Part shown: in pieces, positions 19,719 to 31,561 of the stretch
How the letters are laid out: each line of letters begins with the position of its first letter
Numbering within the stretch: the first letter of the stretch is position 1
Source of the DNA: Brachyhypopomus gauderio
Taxonomy: Eukaryota; Chordata; Actinopteri; Gymnotiformes; Hypopomidae
Assembly: GCF_052324685.1 (NCBI RefSeq)
Contig: NC_135219.1
Location: 21,685,258-21,749,257, forward strand
Length of the DNA stretch: 64,000 nt
Direction: 5' to 3'
Translations under genes and position numbers: made by a program
The notes under the pieces: generated by a model
Told to the model about the DNA's origin: nothing
What the model saw: the letters and a program-made list of their open reading frames with translations, nothing else
Database searches by the model: none

Positions 19719-22700
19719 ATGTCTGCAATGTATGTGCCTAGCAAGAGGAAAACATCAAGGCCACGACTGAAGCTCCAGACGCCAGGTAGGCCGAACTAAA
19801 TCTGCCACATCTCTGCAACTTTTGTAAATTGAATTTTCGTTATGTCTGTGGCCGATAAATCTAAACGTAGCCAGTCATCCATTATAAAACAACGGCATTG
19901 GGGTATTTTACTTGTTGAAACTACATACTGGGAATAATAGCAAAAGTTATTTTAAAATGTGTCACTTTATTGATATCTCATCAGAAGTCTTAAAAACTAT
20001 GAAGAGGGAAGTTGGAGCAGGTGTGAAGGTTTCATCTGTGGTAAGAACCCAAACCCTAACCTCTCCATCTGTAGTAAGAACCCTAACCTCTCCATCTGTG
20101 GTGAGAACCCTAACCCTAACCTCTCCATCTGTGGTAAGAACCCTAACCCTAACCTCTCCATCTGTGGTAAGAACCCTAACCCTAACCTCTCCATCTGTGG
20201 TAAGAACCCTAACCCTAACCTCTCCATTTGTGGTAAGAACCCTAACCTCCCCATCTGTGGTAAGAACCATAACCTCTCTATCTGTGGTAAGATTCCTAAT
20301 GCTAACCTCTCCATTTGTGGTAAGAACCCTAACCCAAAACTCCTCATCTGTGGTAAGAACCATAACTAAAACCTCTTCAACCCAAATGAGGTGCAGAATA
20401 TGTTAAATTAGTGTTTTATAATTGTGTATTCTTCAAATTTGTAAAATATGTGTTCTGTAATTGTGTATTCTTCTGTCTTAGAATGAGGAGGCAAGCTACC
20501 AAAAGACAAAGAAATCATATGGCAGGAAGAAGTGAGTGAAAATACTTGATAATTTTATAACATTTGGCAAATTATTAGTGTTCTTTATCTAATTTTACTG
20601 TATATTTGCATACGTACATACATACATACCAAAAGCTGACAGTTAAAGTAATTACAGATTTGTTCTTCTGTGTAATAACTGTATTAGACTATTATACCAT
20701 TATTAAATTCACACTCCCTCAAAACCATTTGCTTTACTCAATATGACCAAATGTACAGTCAATGTTACCATTTATGTTTTTCTCTACTGTATTCTTTCAG
20801 GTATCATGACTTGCAGCCTGTCTTCTTGGGGCCTGCAGAAGGTTCAACGGGTGGATCTGGCACTTCAGTAGTCCAGTCCAACTTAACGAATGGCTCTGAA
20901 AGGCAGGTCTCAGCTACAGGGCATGTCACCGTTAGTGGAATAGAAGAAAACGTTGGCCCCAGTATAGCTATCATAAGGGATCCAGGTGAGTAACACATTT
21001 ACTGCAAATTTACTGCAAATGTGGAGTGTGTTTTGGTAGAAGGACTCCAGCACAAAGTCAATTGCAAATGTATCTCTTCTTATAAATCCATAAGATTTCT
21101 GTTTTCACATTCTGCCATGTTCCTACACAGAGGTGGAGACCTAATTTTAAACACGTGTCATACATTTAACTACACGGTAATTGAATGAATACATGGGTAC
21201 ATATGAAGATAAATTCAGACTACAATATGTTCACTTTCCACCATATGCAGACTTGGACACGAAGAAGAAGCGAAAAACAGAGGATGAAAGCCAGACCTCA
21301 CTGAATAAATATATTGAGGAGGTGAAACAGACAGGTATGTTTTCATAATCCCACTGACCAGCACTGATCACTGTCTAGCGCCCTGTTTGGATTGGATTCG
21401 TTTATCAACAGAGCATATGTAATATATTTTTTGTGATAATTATCTTAAGGGGAACAAGTTTCCTGTATGATATTGTTTTTCTGGTTTTCGTTCTCCTGAT
21501 ACCACTCTCCCAGGTAGCACTTGGACAAAAATGTTCCACCCAGACAAGTAAATGATTCAAAAACAAACATTTTTAACTGCAGAATTTAGAAAGCATTTAA
21601 TATCTGGGAAAATGGCTGGGAAGACACTACAATGCAAAATTTTATGTGTAGCTGCAGTCACATCTTTTTCATTGTCAACATGAGGTGACATCTGCATGGA
21701 AAATCACAGATGTGTATCTGGATGGGACTTCAGTGATCAGATGACAGCTCAGTTTGGTGAGAACAGGCAATTTGGTCTGAAGACACTGACATGCCTGATC
21801 CAGAGAGTAGCACCTGTAAAACCAGGAAATTACCTCAGGACCCTTTGTAAATTTCATCCTGTCCGAAAATAGCTTTGTACTGCTGAAAATTGTTTCATTC
21901 ATATAAATTCACGGGTGGTGTCCTTTCCCGCAGTACCTGTCATAGTTCCTGTGGCCCAGTACACCCAGAAGAGTCCAGCTGGTAACAGTGCTGTGACACA
22001 GCAAGAGTTCTCCTACATGAAGAAAGAGGTGCCCTCATATCCTCCAGGTAAAAGACAATAGTTATATTTCTTTTACTCTGGGTTTTCTTACAGATATTTA
22101 ATATATGCTGACACCCTAGTTACCCTAACCCAAATGAGATGTAGAACAGAATAACCCTTACCCTCAAGCAAAATAATCCTAACCCTCAAGCAGAATAACC
22201 CTAACCCTCAAGCAGAATAACCCTAACCACCCTAGAACAGAATAACACCAACAACTCTAACCCCCCTCGAGCAGAATAACTGTAACCCTTTGTTTGATAT
22301 ATTTTGGTAGGAAGTCAGGAGGAGAGGTGGCAGCTGCAGATTCTATCGAAGGGCCGAGTCAACTGCCCCAAATGCAAAAGTGTAGGGAGGAAAACAGTGG
22401 AGGGCCTGAAGAAACACATGGCAACCTGCACACTGGTAAAGGCACCAGCAGTACTGAATGCACATGCACCAGCAGTACTGAACGTACATGCACCAGCAGT
22501 ACTGAACGCACATGCACCAGCAGTACTGAACGCACATGCACCAGCAGTACTGAACGCACATGCACCAGCAGTACTGAACGCACATGCACCAGCAGTACTG
22601 AACGCACATGCACCAGCAGTACTGAACGCACATGCACCAGCAATACTGAATGTACTACATGCACCAGCAGAACTAAATGCACATGCTGTAAATGAACAGA

Positions 22701-25700
22701 TGGTTCCCAGGGCAAAATATCTCATTGCTTATTTGTTCTTACAGCACCCCATTACATGTCAACAATGTGGGAAACAACTAAAGACCTCAACCGGCATGAA
22801 GTACCACCTAATGGCTGACCACAGTAAACTGGTGTGTTTTTCGGCTGAATTTTGAATTGTAATTATTTGAGAAATGGGAATTATGTTTCTAGTTCAAGAA
22901 CATTTGACTGCAGTGAACAATGTAAAGAAAGTGATGATTATGAAATGGTTATGACATAGGACAAAATATTTTAATGGGAGAAGTGGTATTGCATTGTAGC
23001 CCATACCAGGTGGCAATGAACTGGATGACCAGGAAGTGAAAGAGAAGTTAAGAAAAGTGTTGAAGAGGATGGGAAGATTAAAATGCTCTAAAGAGGTATG
23101 TGTGAAAGCCCTGTATGCTAGCGTTAGAGGTATGTGTGAAAGCCCTGTGTGCTAGTGTTCGAGGTATGTGTGAAGGCCCTGTGTGCTAACATTTGAGGTA
23201 TATGTGAAAGCCCTGTGTGCTAGTGTTAGAGGTATGTGTGAAGGCCCTGTGTGCTAACATTTGAGGTATATGTGAAAGCCCTGTGTGCTAGTGTTAGAGG
23301 TATGTGTGAAGGCCCTGTGTGCTAACGTTTGAGGTATATGTGAAAGCCCTGTGTGCTAACGTTTGAGGTATGTGTGAAAGCCCTGTGTGCTAGCGTTAGA
23401 GGTATGTGTGAAAGCCCTGTGTGCTAACGTTTGAGGTATGTGTGAAGGCCCTGTGTGCTAGCGTTAGAGGTATGTGTGAAGGCCCTGTGGGCTAGCGTTA
23501 GAGGTATGTGTGAAGGCCCTGGTTGCTAAAGTTAGAGGTATGTGTGAAAGCCCTGTGTGCTAGTGTTAGAGGTATGTGTGAAGGCCCTGTGTGCTAGTGT
23601 TAGAGGTATGTGTGAAGGCCCTGTGTGCTAACGTTAGAGGTATGTGTGAAGGCCCTGTGTGCTAACGTTAGAAGTATCTGTGAAGGCCCTGTGTGCTAGT
23701 GTTAGAGGTATGTGTGAAATGTACAACAATTCTCGGAAAAATATTTACTATGATATTATGATGGTCAGATATATGATGGTCAAACATATGATGGTCAAAC
23801 ATGATGGTCAGACATGGTTTCAGTTCTAAAGGTTCCGCTGCATTGACTCTGTTTCTCATTCTGTTTGTATGTGGGTGTTTCTTTTCTCAGGGCTGCACTG
23901 GCAGCTTTACCAGTATAATGGGTTATGTGTACCACATGAAGAAATGTGGCAAAGAGGAGTCAGAGTTGGCCAAACTCTTAATGAACTGCAAACACTGTGG
24001 AAAGGCCTATCGCTCCCGTGCTGGTCTGGAGTACCACCTCAAGTCTGAGCACGGCCCGGTACGAGCTACATTTAAAACTACATTACACATACAATCATAA
24101 CCACACCACAGTTGTTCTGGGAACAGGTAGACAGTGTTTTGAAAGCTCTGAATTGTATTGCTATGGATTATAGCAAAATGCTCAATCTCATTTTATTATC
24201 TCACTTTGCAGTGTGCCTGGGGAAACGATGCAGGCTCACTTAATGTCTTAATAATCTACTGTAGATAAAAACAGTTCCATTTTTTAGAAGCCAAATCAAA
24301 AGTGTGTGCCACCAGCGGACGGCTAGTAGTGAGTAAAGTAACTTGGCATCATCCTGGTTTGGCATCCCTAGAGTGGTGATTCTAATCCTGTCTATTTTCT
24401 CTTTGGAGGAATTTCTAGTCTTCCTTCAATAGTAACCCAGGCCCAATAATTACTACTTCCTGGTTGATAGTGGGCTCTTGGTTTTTTTATTCCTTAAGGT
24501 GCTCATCTGCTTTGCATTTTTGGATTCTAATATCAGTTGGTACTTCACCCAGTTTGGTCTCCTGTAATCTGAGATCTTGCTATCGGTTGACCTCAGGTTG
24601 AGCCTCCTTGTTACAATCCACACTACAGCCTATTCCAATTAAGCAAATTAATGTAAGCATCACTTTCAATACTGTCCACTGTTGTAATTTACAAAAACAA
24701 GCCTAAAACAATGACAGAGTTTTAAAGCTCGGACTCCTGTTTTCTGCAGGTGCTCCCGGAGGCTGAGGAAGAGGAGGGCAGTGTTCAGAGGGAGCCCAAA
24801 ACAGAGCATGCGTCTGGCGCCAGGGTCAAACGTACGTCTGCTCAGGTGGCCATCTTCCACCTACGAGAGATAGCCAGCCAAGAGTTGCTGAAGGAGTGGC
24901 CTAAGAGGAAGGTGCAACGAGACCTGGTTCCCGATGACAGGAAGGTACAACATGACATTAAAGTATCAATATTATTATCTATAGCATGATGTCACAATAG
25001 GAATCATGGTTCTCTTGTGTGGTAGCCTTAAAAATTTGCCCAAAATATCTTAAATATACGTTAATTTAATTTTAAAATCCTCTTACGTTGAATTAGGTTG
25101 AATTAGTTAAAATATTGTCTTACATCATTGATTGTCTGTTGGCAGCTGCGATATTCCCGTCCTGGGTTACCCGCATTCAGCCAAGAAGTCTTGCGAAAGT
25201 GGAAGAATGAGGTTAAACTACAAAGAAACGTGCAGTGTCCCAACAAGGTTTGACCATTTGAGTCTTTTTTTCATATCTCAATTCATAAGGCTTGAATTAA
25301 TGCTTGAATCAATGTTTCGGTATCTATACTCTTTTTTTGCCATTATGTTTAGGGTTGTGGCTGCTACTACACAAGTGTATCAGGTCTAAAGGCACACCTG
25401 GGGCTCTGCACTTTGGTAAGGAATGGCTTTAAATATATATATATATATATATATATATACTTATAAGCTTATGGCTTTATATATACAGACACATACACAC
25501 GCACGCACACTCACTCACTCACCGGCCACTTTATTTGGTACACCTGTCCAACTGCTCAATAATACAAATGTCAACTCAATGCATTTAGGCATGTAGATAT
25601 GGCCAAGACCATCTGCTGCAGTTGAAACTGACCATCAGAATGGGAAAGAAAGGTGATTTAAGTGACAGGCTGGTCTGAATATTTCAGAAACTGCTGATCT

Positions 25701-27154
25701 ACTGGGATTTTCACACACAACCATCTCTAGGGTTTACAGAGAATGGTCCAGAAAATAGAAAGTATCCAGAGAGCGGCAGTTCTGTGGGTGCAAATGCCTT
25801 ATTGATGCTAGAGGTCAGAGGAGAATGGCCAGACTGGTTCGAGCTGATAGAACAGCAACAGTAACTCAAATAACTACCGACTGTAACTGTCGTTACAACC
25901 GAGGCATGCAGAAGAGCATCTCTGAACGCACAACACGTTGAACTTTGAGGCGGATGGGCTACAGCAGCAGAAGACCACACTGGGTGCCACTCCTGTCAGC
26001 TAAGAACAGGAAACTGAGGCTACAATTCGCACAGGCTCACAAAATTTGGACAATAGAAAATTCGAAAAATATTGCCTGGTCTGATGAGTCTTGATTTCTG
26101 CTGCGACATTCAGATGGTAGGGTCAGAATTTGGCGTCAACAATATGAAAGCATGGATCCATCCTGCCTTGTATCAACAGTTCAGGCTGGTGGTGGTGGTG
26201 CAACAGTGTGGGGGATATTTTCCTGGCACACTTTGCTGAGTCTCTCTGTCTGAGACTCTCAGTGTGAGACTCTCAGAAACACTCTGTCTGATACTCTCTG
26301 TCTGAGACTGTCCATAACTGCTCCTCACTTCAGATCCTGTTTAAAACTTTCCTCTTATTATTATTATTACAAGCAGGGTGGCTCTGCAGTTTGTCTCCAT
26401 TGTTAACTCTGACTATGATGTGAATGTTATACACCTGAATGTTTTTTTCTTTGCAGGGGGATTTTCAAGCTGGGAAGTATAAATGTCTGATATGTAAGAA
26501 AGAATTCAACTCAGAAAGTGGAGTAAAATACCACATCAACTCTGTTCATTCACAGGTAAATGATCCTGTTATTATTGGAGAATTTAATTATTATCTTGAA
26601 TGTTGCGGTGCATTTCTGAACCAATTATTTGATAACATTTTGGTGAAAAATGTTTTGATTTTTGACATAGTGAAGTTGTATGTCTTTGTTAACGTTATAC
26701 ATTAAATTACAACTTTTCTTATGGCCAGGACTGGTTTGTGGTCACCTCCAAGACCTCCACCTCCAGCAAGCTCAAAACCAAGCTCAAAGACCCTAGTCCA
26801 GGGCTTTCAGCTCCACCCACACCAAACCCATCACTGCGCTTTCCCCAAAGACCCTGCACATGGCAGGATTCGCAAGCCCCAGCTTGTGAGGCCATATTAA
26901 GAGTAACAGCAGACCCCAAAACACGACAGCAAGCAAGAAAGAAAGCAACACAGAGCAGGAAAGACAAGGAGACCAGACAGGGGAAGTGCTATGAGTTCAG
27001 TGGCAGCGATAGCCATAGCAGTTCCTGTGGGTCTGGCAGCTCTAGCAGCGAATCAGAAGCGGAGGACGTGGAGGCCCCCAGACATGATGCTTGGGCTCTG
27101 AACAGGCCCGTCACTCCCTCACTCTCACCTAAGCGCTCTAGGAACATCCTGTGA
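19719..27154 (+). CDS. znf512: Zinc finger protein 512
   Basis: Nuclear C2H2/C2HC zinc-finger protein. Exons: 19719-19785, 19985-20040, 20482-20531, 20801-20985, 21251-21334, 21934-22047, 22311-22435, 22745-22831, 23000-23095, 23891-24058, 24750-24944, 25146-25247, 25353-25415, 26457-26555, 26729-27154. Every junction is GT-AG, phases agree throughout, total 638 codons plus stop (human about 567). Six fingers in order: CPKC...H...C (about 199-224), CQQC...H...H (231-252), C...C across exons 9-10, CKHC...H...H (320-341), CPNKGC...H...C across 12-13, CLIC...H...H (472-492). [15 protein letters not shown] is diagnostic of ZNF512 rather than ZNF512B. The last exon is a Ser- and Lys-rich tail. Exon 2 (56 nt) is inferred from phase and its AG/GT sites; all other exons are stronger. 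Three introns open with minisatellites. Confidence 0.95.
20030..20385 (+). repeat. Minisatellite spanning the exon 2 splice donor
   Basis: Eleven units of the form CTCTCCATCTGTG|GTAAGAACC plus one or two CCTAAC steps, so units are mainly 27 or 33 bp. The first unit contains the exon 2 end (CATCTGTG at 20033-20040) and its donor (GTAAGAA). Nearly every later unit keeps an intact GTAAGA or GTGAGA donor. The CCCTAA steps are telomere-like. Confidence 0.92.
22125..22290 (+). repeat. Telomere-like CCCTAA-rich repeat in znf512 intron 6
   Basis: Degenerate units CCCTAACCCTCAAGCAGAATAA repeated about six times. Its neighbouring phrase CCCAAATGAG(A/G)TG also occurs next to the intron 2 minisatellite (about 20380), suggesting a shared origin. 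Confidence 0.7.
22442..22687 (+). repeat. 24-bp minisatellite in znf512 intron 7
   Basis: About ten copies of CACCAGCAGTACTGAACGCACATG starting 6 nt after the exon 7 donor. The 24-bp unit is divisible by three and has no stop in the exon 7 frame, where it encodes APAVLNAH. Confidence 0.93.
23093..23719 (+). repeat. 34-bp minisatellite spanning the exon 9 splice donor
   Basis: Eighteen full units and a partial one of GAGGTATGTGTGAARGCCCT plus GTGTGCTARYGTTA. Unit 1 starts with the last three nucleotides of exon 9 (GAG, 23093-23095) followed by the true donor GTATGTG. Seventeen of the 18 full units keep GAGGTAT; the last has GAAGTAT. Confidence 0.95.
25431..25461. repeat. (AT)n microsatellite
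   Basis: Uninterrupted AT dinucleotides in znf512 intron 13, followed by a short CA-rich run (25490-25520). Confidence 0.9.
25512..26240 (+). pseudogene. Tc1-like transposase remnant in znf512 intron 13
   Basis: Starts near GGCCACTTTATTTGGTACACC, a common fish Tc1-type flank. Read on the plus strand, fragments match Tc1 transposases: [77 protein letters not shown]. Stops interrupt it (for example after WSDES), and the C-terminal third with the last catalytic residue is missing. Inactive. Confidence 0.85.
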
Positions 27155-28195
27155 GCAGTACCTCTCTGTCACACGTCTCTCTGAAGTTCAAAATGTTCAG
27201 AATTAGTTTGTGTGTGTGTGTCTAGACTTTTAAATTACTTAAGATGGGATGTAGCCTTTAAGTACTACAGGCAGTGCCTGATATGTTAAATGTGTTATTT
27301 CACATATGAAATATGGTTTGTGGGCACGATTGACATTATAGATGTGGTTTGCTTCTTTTTGTAGGGGGGAGTGAGGAGTGTCTTACAGGTTTACAGTTAC
27401 TTCCATGTTTTACAGCTCAGTACTGAGCGGTCTTATTACATCATTGCCCCTAAGCATTGTATTATATGAACAAATCAGTGTTTTTTAATTATGGATGACT
27501 TAGTTTCCCTATTATGAATCTAATAACACTGCATGAAACACATTGACCCTGAACATGTGGTTAGAAATAGTTGTTCTCACTGTACAAGGTCATGTCTTGC
27601 ACTGGAGTGTGTAAAAGGGGCATATTTGAGGGACTTGTCAGGGGTATTTGTACGCATGCACTAATGCATCAAATGTCGATGTAAATAGAATGATCACTTG
27701 TTGAAGGACTTACCATCCAAGAAAAAAAATTTTGCAGACTAGTTAACAAAATGAGCATTATTCTCACTAACTAGAACAAAAGCAGAGCATCATGGTTTCT
27801 TGCTGTTGTGCAACCTTTTCTGTTTTATGCCTTACATCATATATAATTGTCTAAACGGTTTTCATATTGTCTTTTGAAGCTGCTGCGTCATGCGTGTTGT
27901 GTTTTAGGACCTTTTCAGATGAGAGGAAGGTGTGGGAGGAGCTACATTGTGGTCATCGGTTTTTGTTTCAATGATATTTCCATGCTGTGTTCACTTTGAA
28001 AGGTGCTGTTGCAGCATGTTTACTAGTTTAGAATGTGCTTTGAGAGGACTAGTGAAATGTTAAATCATTTAGTACTATTGAACTTTCCATTCAGATCTAC
28101 GGCTTTAGTATTTAATCTTGATTCCAAAGCAAATGTCACATTTGATATTTTTCCCCCCTTAATGTTAGACATTAAATTTTGGCAAATATTTTGAA
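27155..28195 (+). other. znf512: znf512 3' UTR (approximate)
   Basis: AT-rich non-coding DNA after the stop. The best polyadenylation signal I see is ATTAAA at 28171-28176, so the end is approximate. Confidence 0.4.
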
Positions 28196-29630
28196 GTATT
28201 TTATTTCATTAACCAAACTTAATGTATAGCATTTACAAATGTAAAACCTGAGAAACAAGCTGAAACTAACTACAGATGGTGTTCTACTACTACTCCACAA
28301 GTCATGACACTTGTGAAAATTCGGTTAAGTCTATAGAAGTGTAGGAGTAATACCCATGTGGCATGAGTTGTTTTACAGCCCTGATAAAATGGCTCGTGGG
28401 CCAGGGCTGCAACATAAGTTGATACATGGAGACATCAAGGTTGACAGCTTTAGCTCCTACAAAATCATTTGAAAAAAACAAATTTTGTATATCACTCCAC
28501 ACCACTCAAACTAAATTTCCTTACAAAAGAAAAACAATACAATTCACTTCCTATCTCCCTACAAACAGGCGAAAGGCAAACAAAAGCAACCCACCCTTAC
28601 AGCACCAACCAACCTTATCACTTGTATACAATTTACAGTCTCCTAGTGATTGAGACATTTTCCTGAATTCTGTTGTATTCAGGAGCGTGGAGGTTTGAGA
28701 TCAGAGAGCTTTCAATGTTTCTACTTAAAGGCCTAATGAGGTTCAAAACATTTGTGCAAGATCAGATTGAACATGATTCCATTTACTAAAATACATTTTC
28801 CCCAATGTTTGAGGTTTTTGTGCCACAGGAGGCAGCTGTGCCCTTATGGGAACACATACCAATGGAGTTTGATGCAACTTGCATGCTGGCAAACTACAGC
28901 ATTTGGATTCAGCTTTATGGGCTGCTAGCAAACACTGCCCGCTAGAAATGTTTATGCACCAATTCTCTTATGGTTGTCCCATACCATTTTCACGATTTAC
29001 TTTTTGAATTTGTGACCCCTGGAATGCACCACACGTACTAGACTGGCATGTGGGTGATACAGGACACCCAAATTACACCACTAATTTTCTGATAGTTATC
29101 CTTCACCACATGCACTTATTCTAGAGTCCCATATGCACAATCAGGTCATATCCGATACCCCATTGTAGACTTGAAATTTGTGTTTTTTTTTTTTTCTTTT
29201 CACTCTTAAAATAGTTTGCTTCAGTTAACAGCAGCTTGTATGCAAAACAGGAGTGCTGACTAAATACAAAACTACAATTTACCCAGGGAGAGGGGAAAGT
29301 AAACTGATCAGAAAATGGTCAAAAGGAACTAAAGTATAGATTAACCTACAGGGCAGTGGTAGCTACAGCCGTTTGAGTGGCAGGTACTTCACTGGAAGGT
29401 TCTTTAATGACCGCTGCAGTCACCATGGATCCGGAGGTCCATTAATATCTCAAGAGGGTCCTAGCGCCATCCTCATTTTGATCTTTCCAAAGCACATTTA
29501 ACTGTAGCAAAATGTTACGGCTTTAAAGGTAGTCCAAGTTAACAAATCCTGGCTTCCCTTCCTCCATCTTAGTGGAATCTATACCAGCCAGAACCACAAA
29601 GTCGATGAAGACAGCAGAGTTAAATCAAAA
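28196..29630. other. Intergenic between znf512 and zp3-like gene
   Basis: No gene recognised. Contains a poly-T run near 29182-29195. Short open frames on both strands have no family resemblance. Confidence 0.4.
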
Positions 29631-29663
29631 TGGACTTTATTTAAAATAAAGATTAAGAGTCCC

Positions 29664-31510
29664 TTATTTTTCCAGGACAACAATAGGGCCAATAGTGGCT
29701 TCTGCTTCCCACTGCAAACCTGCAATTAAAATAGTTGACATGACATCCACAGCTGGGTGGGCAGATGACAGAATTGGAAGTATAAACCATACCTTGTACT
29801 TTTGCGAGGTGTCTACCATGCCTGTATTCACATTTTGTGTTGCAGCAGTTGCACACCTGGTCGTGATCTGCAGGGATCCAGCTAGATAGGAGGAGTAGAA
29901 TAAGCGCTACATTTCTACAAGTCACACTTTGTCTCCTAGCTTGTGACCAAATACCTATTGGCAGTGAAGGAACAAGCCTTGTGTTCTACATCTGTGGGGG
30001 ATGATACTGGAGTTGCCTTCAGCATACATGTGATGTAGACCTGCACACAAGGCCGCATTAGAGTAGAATTCAGAGAGACCTGTATAATGTCCGACAACAG
30101 CCAACATACAGAACCAGTGTCTTCTTGGAACTGGAATGCCTCCAAGTTAAACTGTAGTTCACCATCATGTCGTCTAGGCAAGAAGCTGGAGTTGGCGATC
30201 TTTCCATCATTAAAGCACCTGATTGGGAAGGAGAACACTTTCAATACTTTCATTATCCATTTTGCTTTAGAATTATGAAACCCCATGAAGGCACTTCCCT
30301 ACCCATGATTTTCAATGAAGGAATATCTAGGATCTGCTTTTGTGTTGGGACTTGCTGACGCCACACAGTTGTCCACAAACACACGAAGTGGTACATGGTG
30401 GAACTGGGTCACAGATGCCTCAATATTCATGACCTGACCCAAGTAGTACACATTGGAAGGCCTCTCGAACCTCCAATCATCTGCAAAAGATGGAAAACGA
30501 GTCACTTTACCTACCTGCACAGGACATTCAACCTAGACCAAAATATATATATACAAACCAGTCATGAGTCTCAAAGAGAAGACCAGGAAATCCTTTGCCA
30601 CTTCAGTAGATGCGTATGGCATCCAAGTTGGTTGCAGGGCATTGCTGCTCACATTGTGTTTCCTACAAATTGATGGAAACAATCAATACATTTTTAAAAG
30701 ACGATGTATTGATTAGAGGATGAAATGGCCAAAAGATAAACAGAAAACTCACCTAACGTAGTGGCATTCAATACCAACAGCAGCACCACGTGTACGAACA
30801 ATAGGCAGCCCAGATATGGTGTGTGGTTTGTAGACAAGGCTAAATGTATAGACTAGCACATCCTCGGTCAACTACAACAAGAACAATGAGGTAAACCAAC
30901 ACGCCAGTTTACATTTACCTACATCATTGAAAACGAGTCTTACCTGCGTCCTACTGTTACAGCCCTGCAGTGCTGAGTGAAAGACCAGCACTCCTGCAGC
31001 AGCATCCTCTGCCGTGGCTGCACAGCCACCTAAAGTAATAGAAGACGGGTCGACCCATTGTCCAGTACCGAAGAAATCTCGCTTCACTTCTACCTGTACC
31101 GTGTTGTCTCCACATTTAACCGCTATGCTCTTGGCCGCTCTCGGCTGTTCCTGCAACTCTAGCTGCATTGACTGATGCGTTGGCTGTCTTTGTGCTGCAG
31201 GAAAGGTCCAGGGTAATTTTGTATCATTATCCTTAACCTTCAGGCTTGGCTGGACAAGAACAGGTTTATGAGTTTCAGCTGCAACATCTGGTAGTGGTAT
31301 TGGTTCCGGCGTTGGATGGAGATGTGGATGTGCCAGTTGAGAAGATCCCCGGGGACGGTACATAGGGTAATGAACAGGTTTTAAGAAGTCCTTAAGCTGA
31401 TGATTTGGCATTAGCGCATGAGGCCAAAATCCTGCTGGGGCTTGTGCCTCACAAAAATAACTGACCACAGCCAGCACCAGAAACCTAAGAGCATCTTGCT
31501 TAAACGCCAT
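29664..31510 (-). CDS. Zona pellucida sperm-binding protein 3-like (ZP3 family)
   Basis: Secreted egg-envelope glycoprotein. Exons on the minus strand: 30944-31510, 30753-30871, 30559-30662, 30303-30480, 29955-30218, 29793-29881, 29664-29719; phases agree; 458 codons. Start chosen at MAFKQDALRFLVLAVV because it gives a signal peptide (about 1-22) and follows a TATA box; an in-frame ATG 48 nt upstream overlaps that box. Residues 25-130 are Pro/His/Gln-rich. The ZP module starts at about 131 (VKCGDNTVQVEV) and ends with CNCCNTKC (421-428). RHGR at 431-434 fits a minimal furin-type site. Only 24 residues follow, with no transmembrane helix, as in many fish ZP3 paralogs. Teleosts carry several zp3 genes, so no paralog letter is given. 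Confidence 0.93.
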
Positions 31511-31561
31511 TGCTACGATCACCACAAAACAAGCATATTGGCAGTGGGGAACTGGCATTCT

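Noticed and set aside
19912..20406. 164-codon frame with VVRTLTSPS repeats as a separate gene
   Set aside because: It is exon 2 of znf512 read through the donor array; not an independent gene. Kept as a finding about splicing.
22430..22690. CRISPR-like regular repeats
   Set aside because: Pure tandem repeat without spacers, in a vertebrate intron.
22315..22725. Minus-strand cysteine/alanine repeat frames over the 24-bp array
   Set aside because: The 24-bp unit has no stop in nearly any frame, so all six stay open by chance of unit length.
29560..29660. In-frame 32-codon open stretch downstream of the zp3 stop, with a hydrophobic segment (AVFIDFVVLAGI)
   Set aside because: It lies beyond the AATAAA of zp3, has stops between it and the gene, no splice sites were found, and this length is expected by chance.
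31511..31558. Upstream in-frame ATG (MPVPHCQ) for the zp3-like gene
   Set aside because: It lies next to the TATA box, so would be upstream of the expected transcription start, and would bury the signal peptide.
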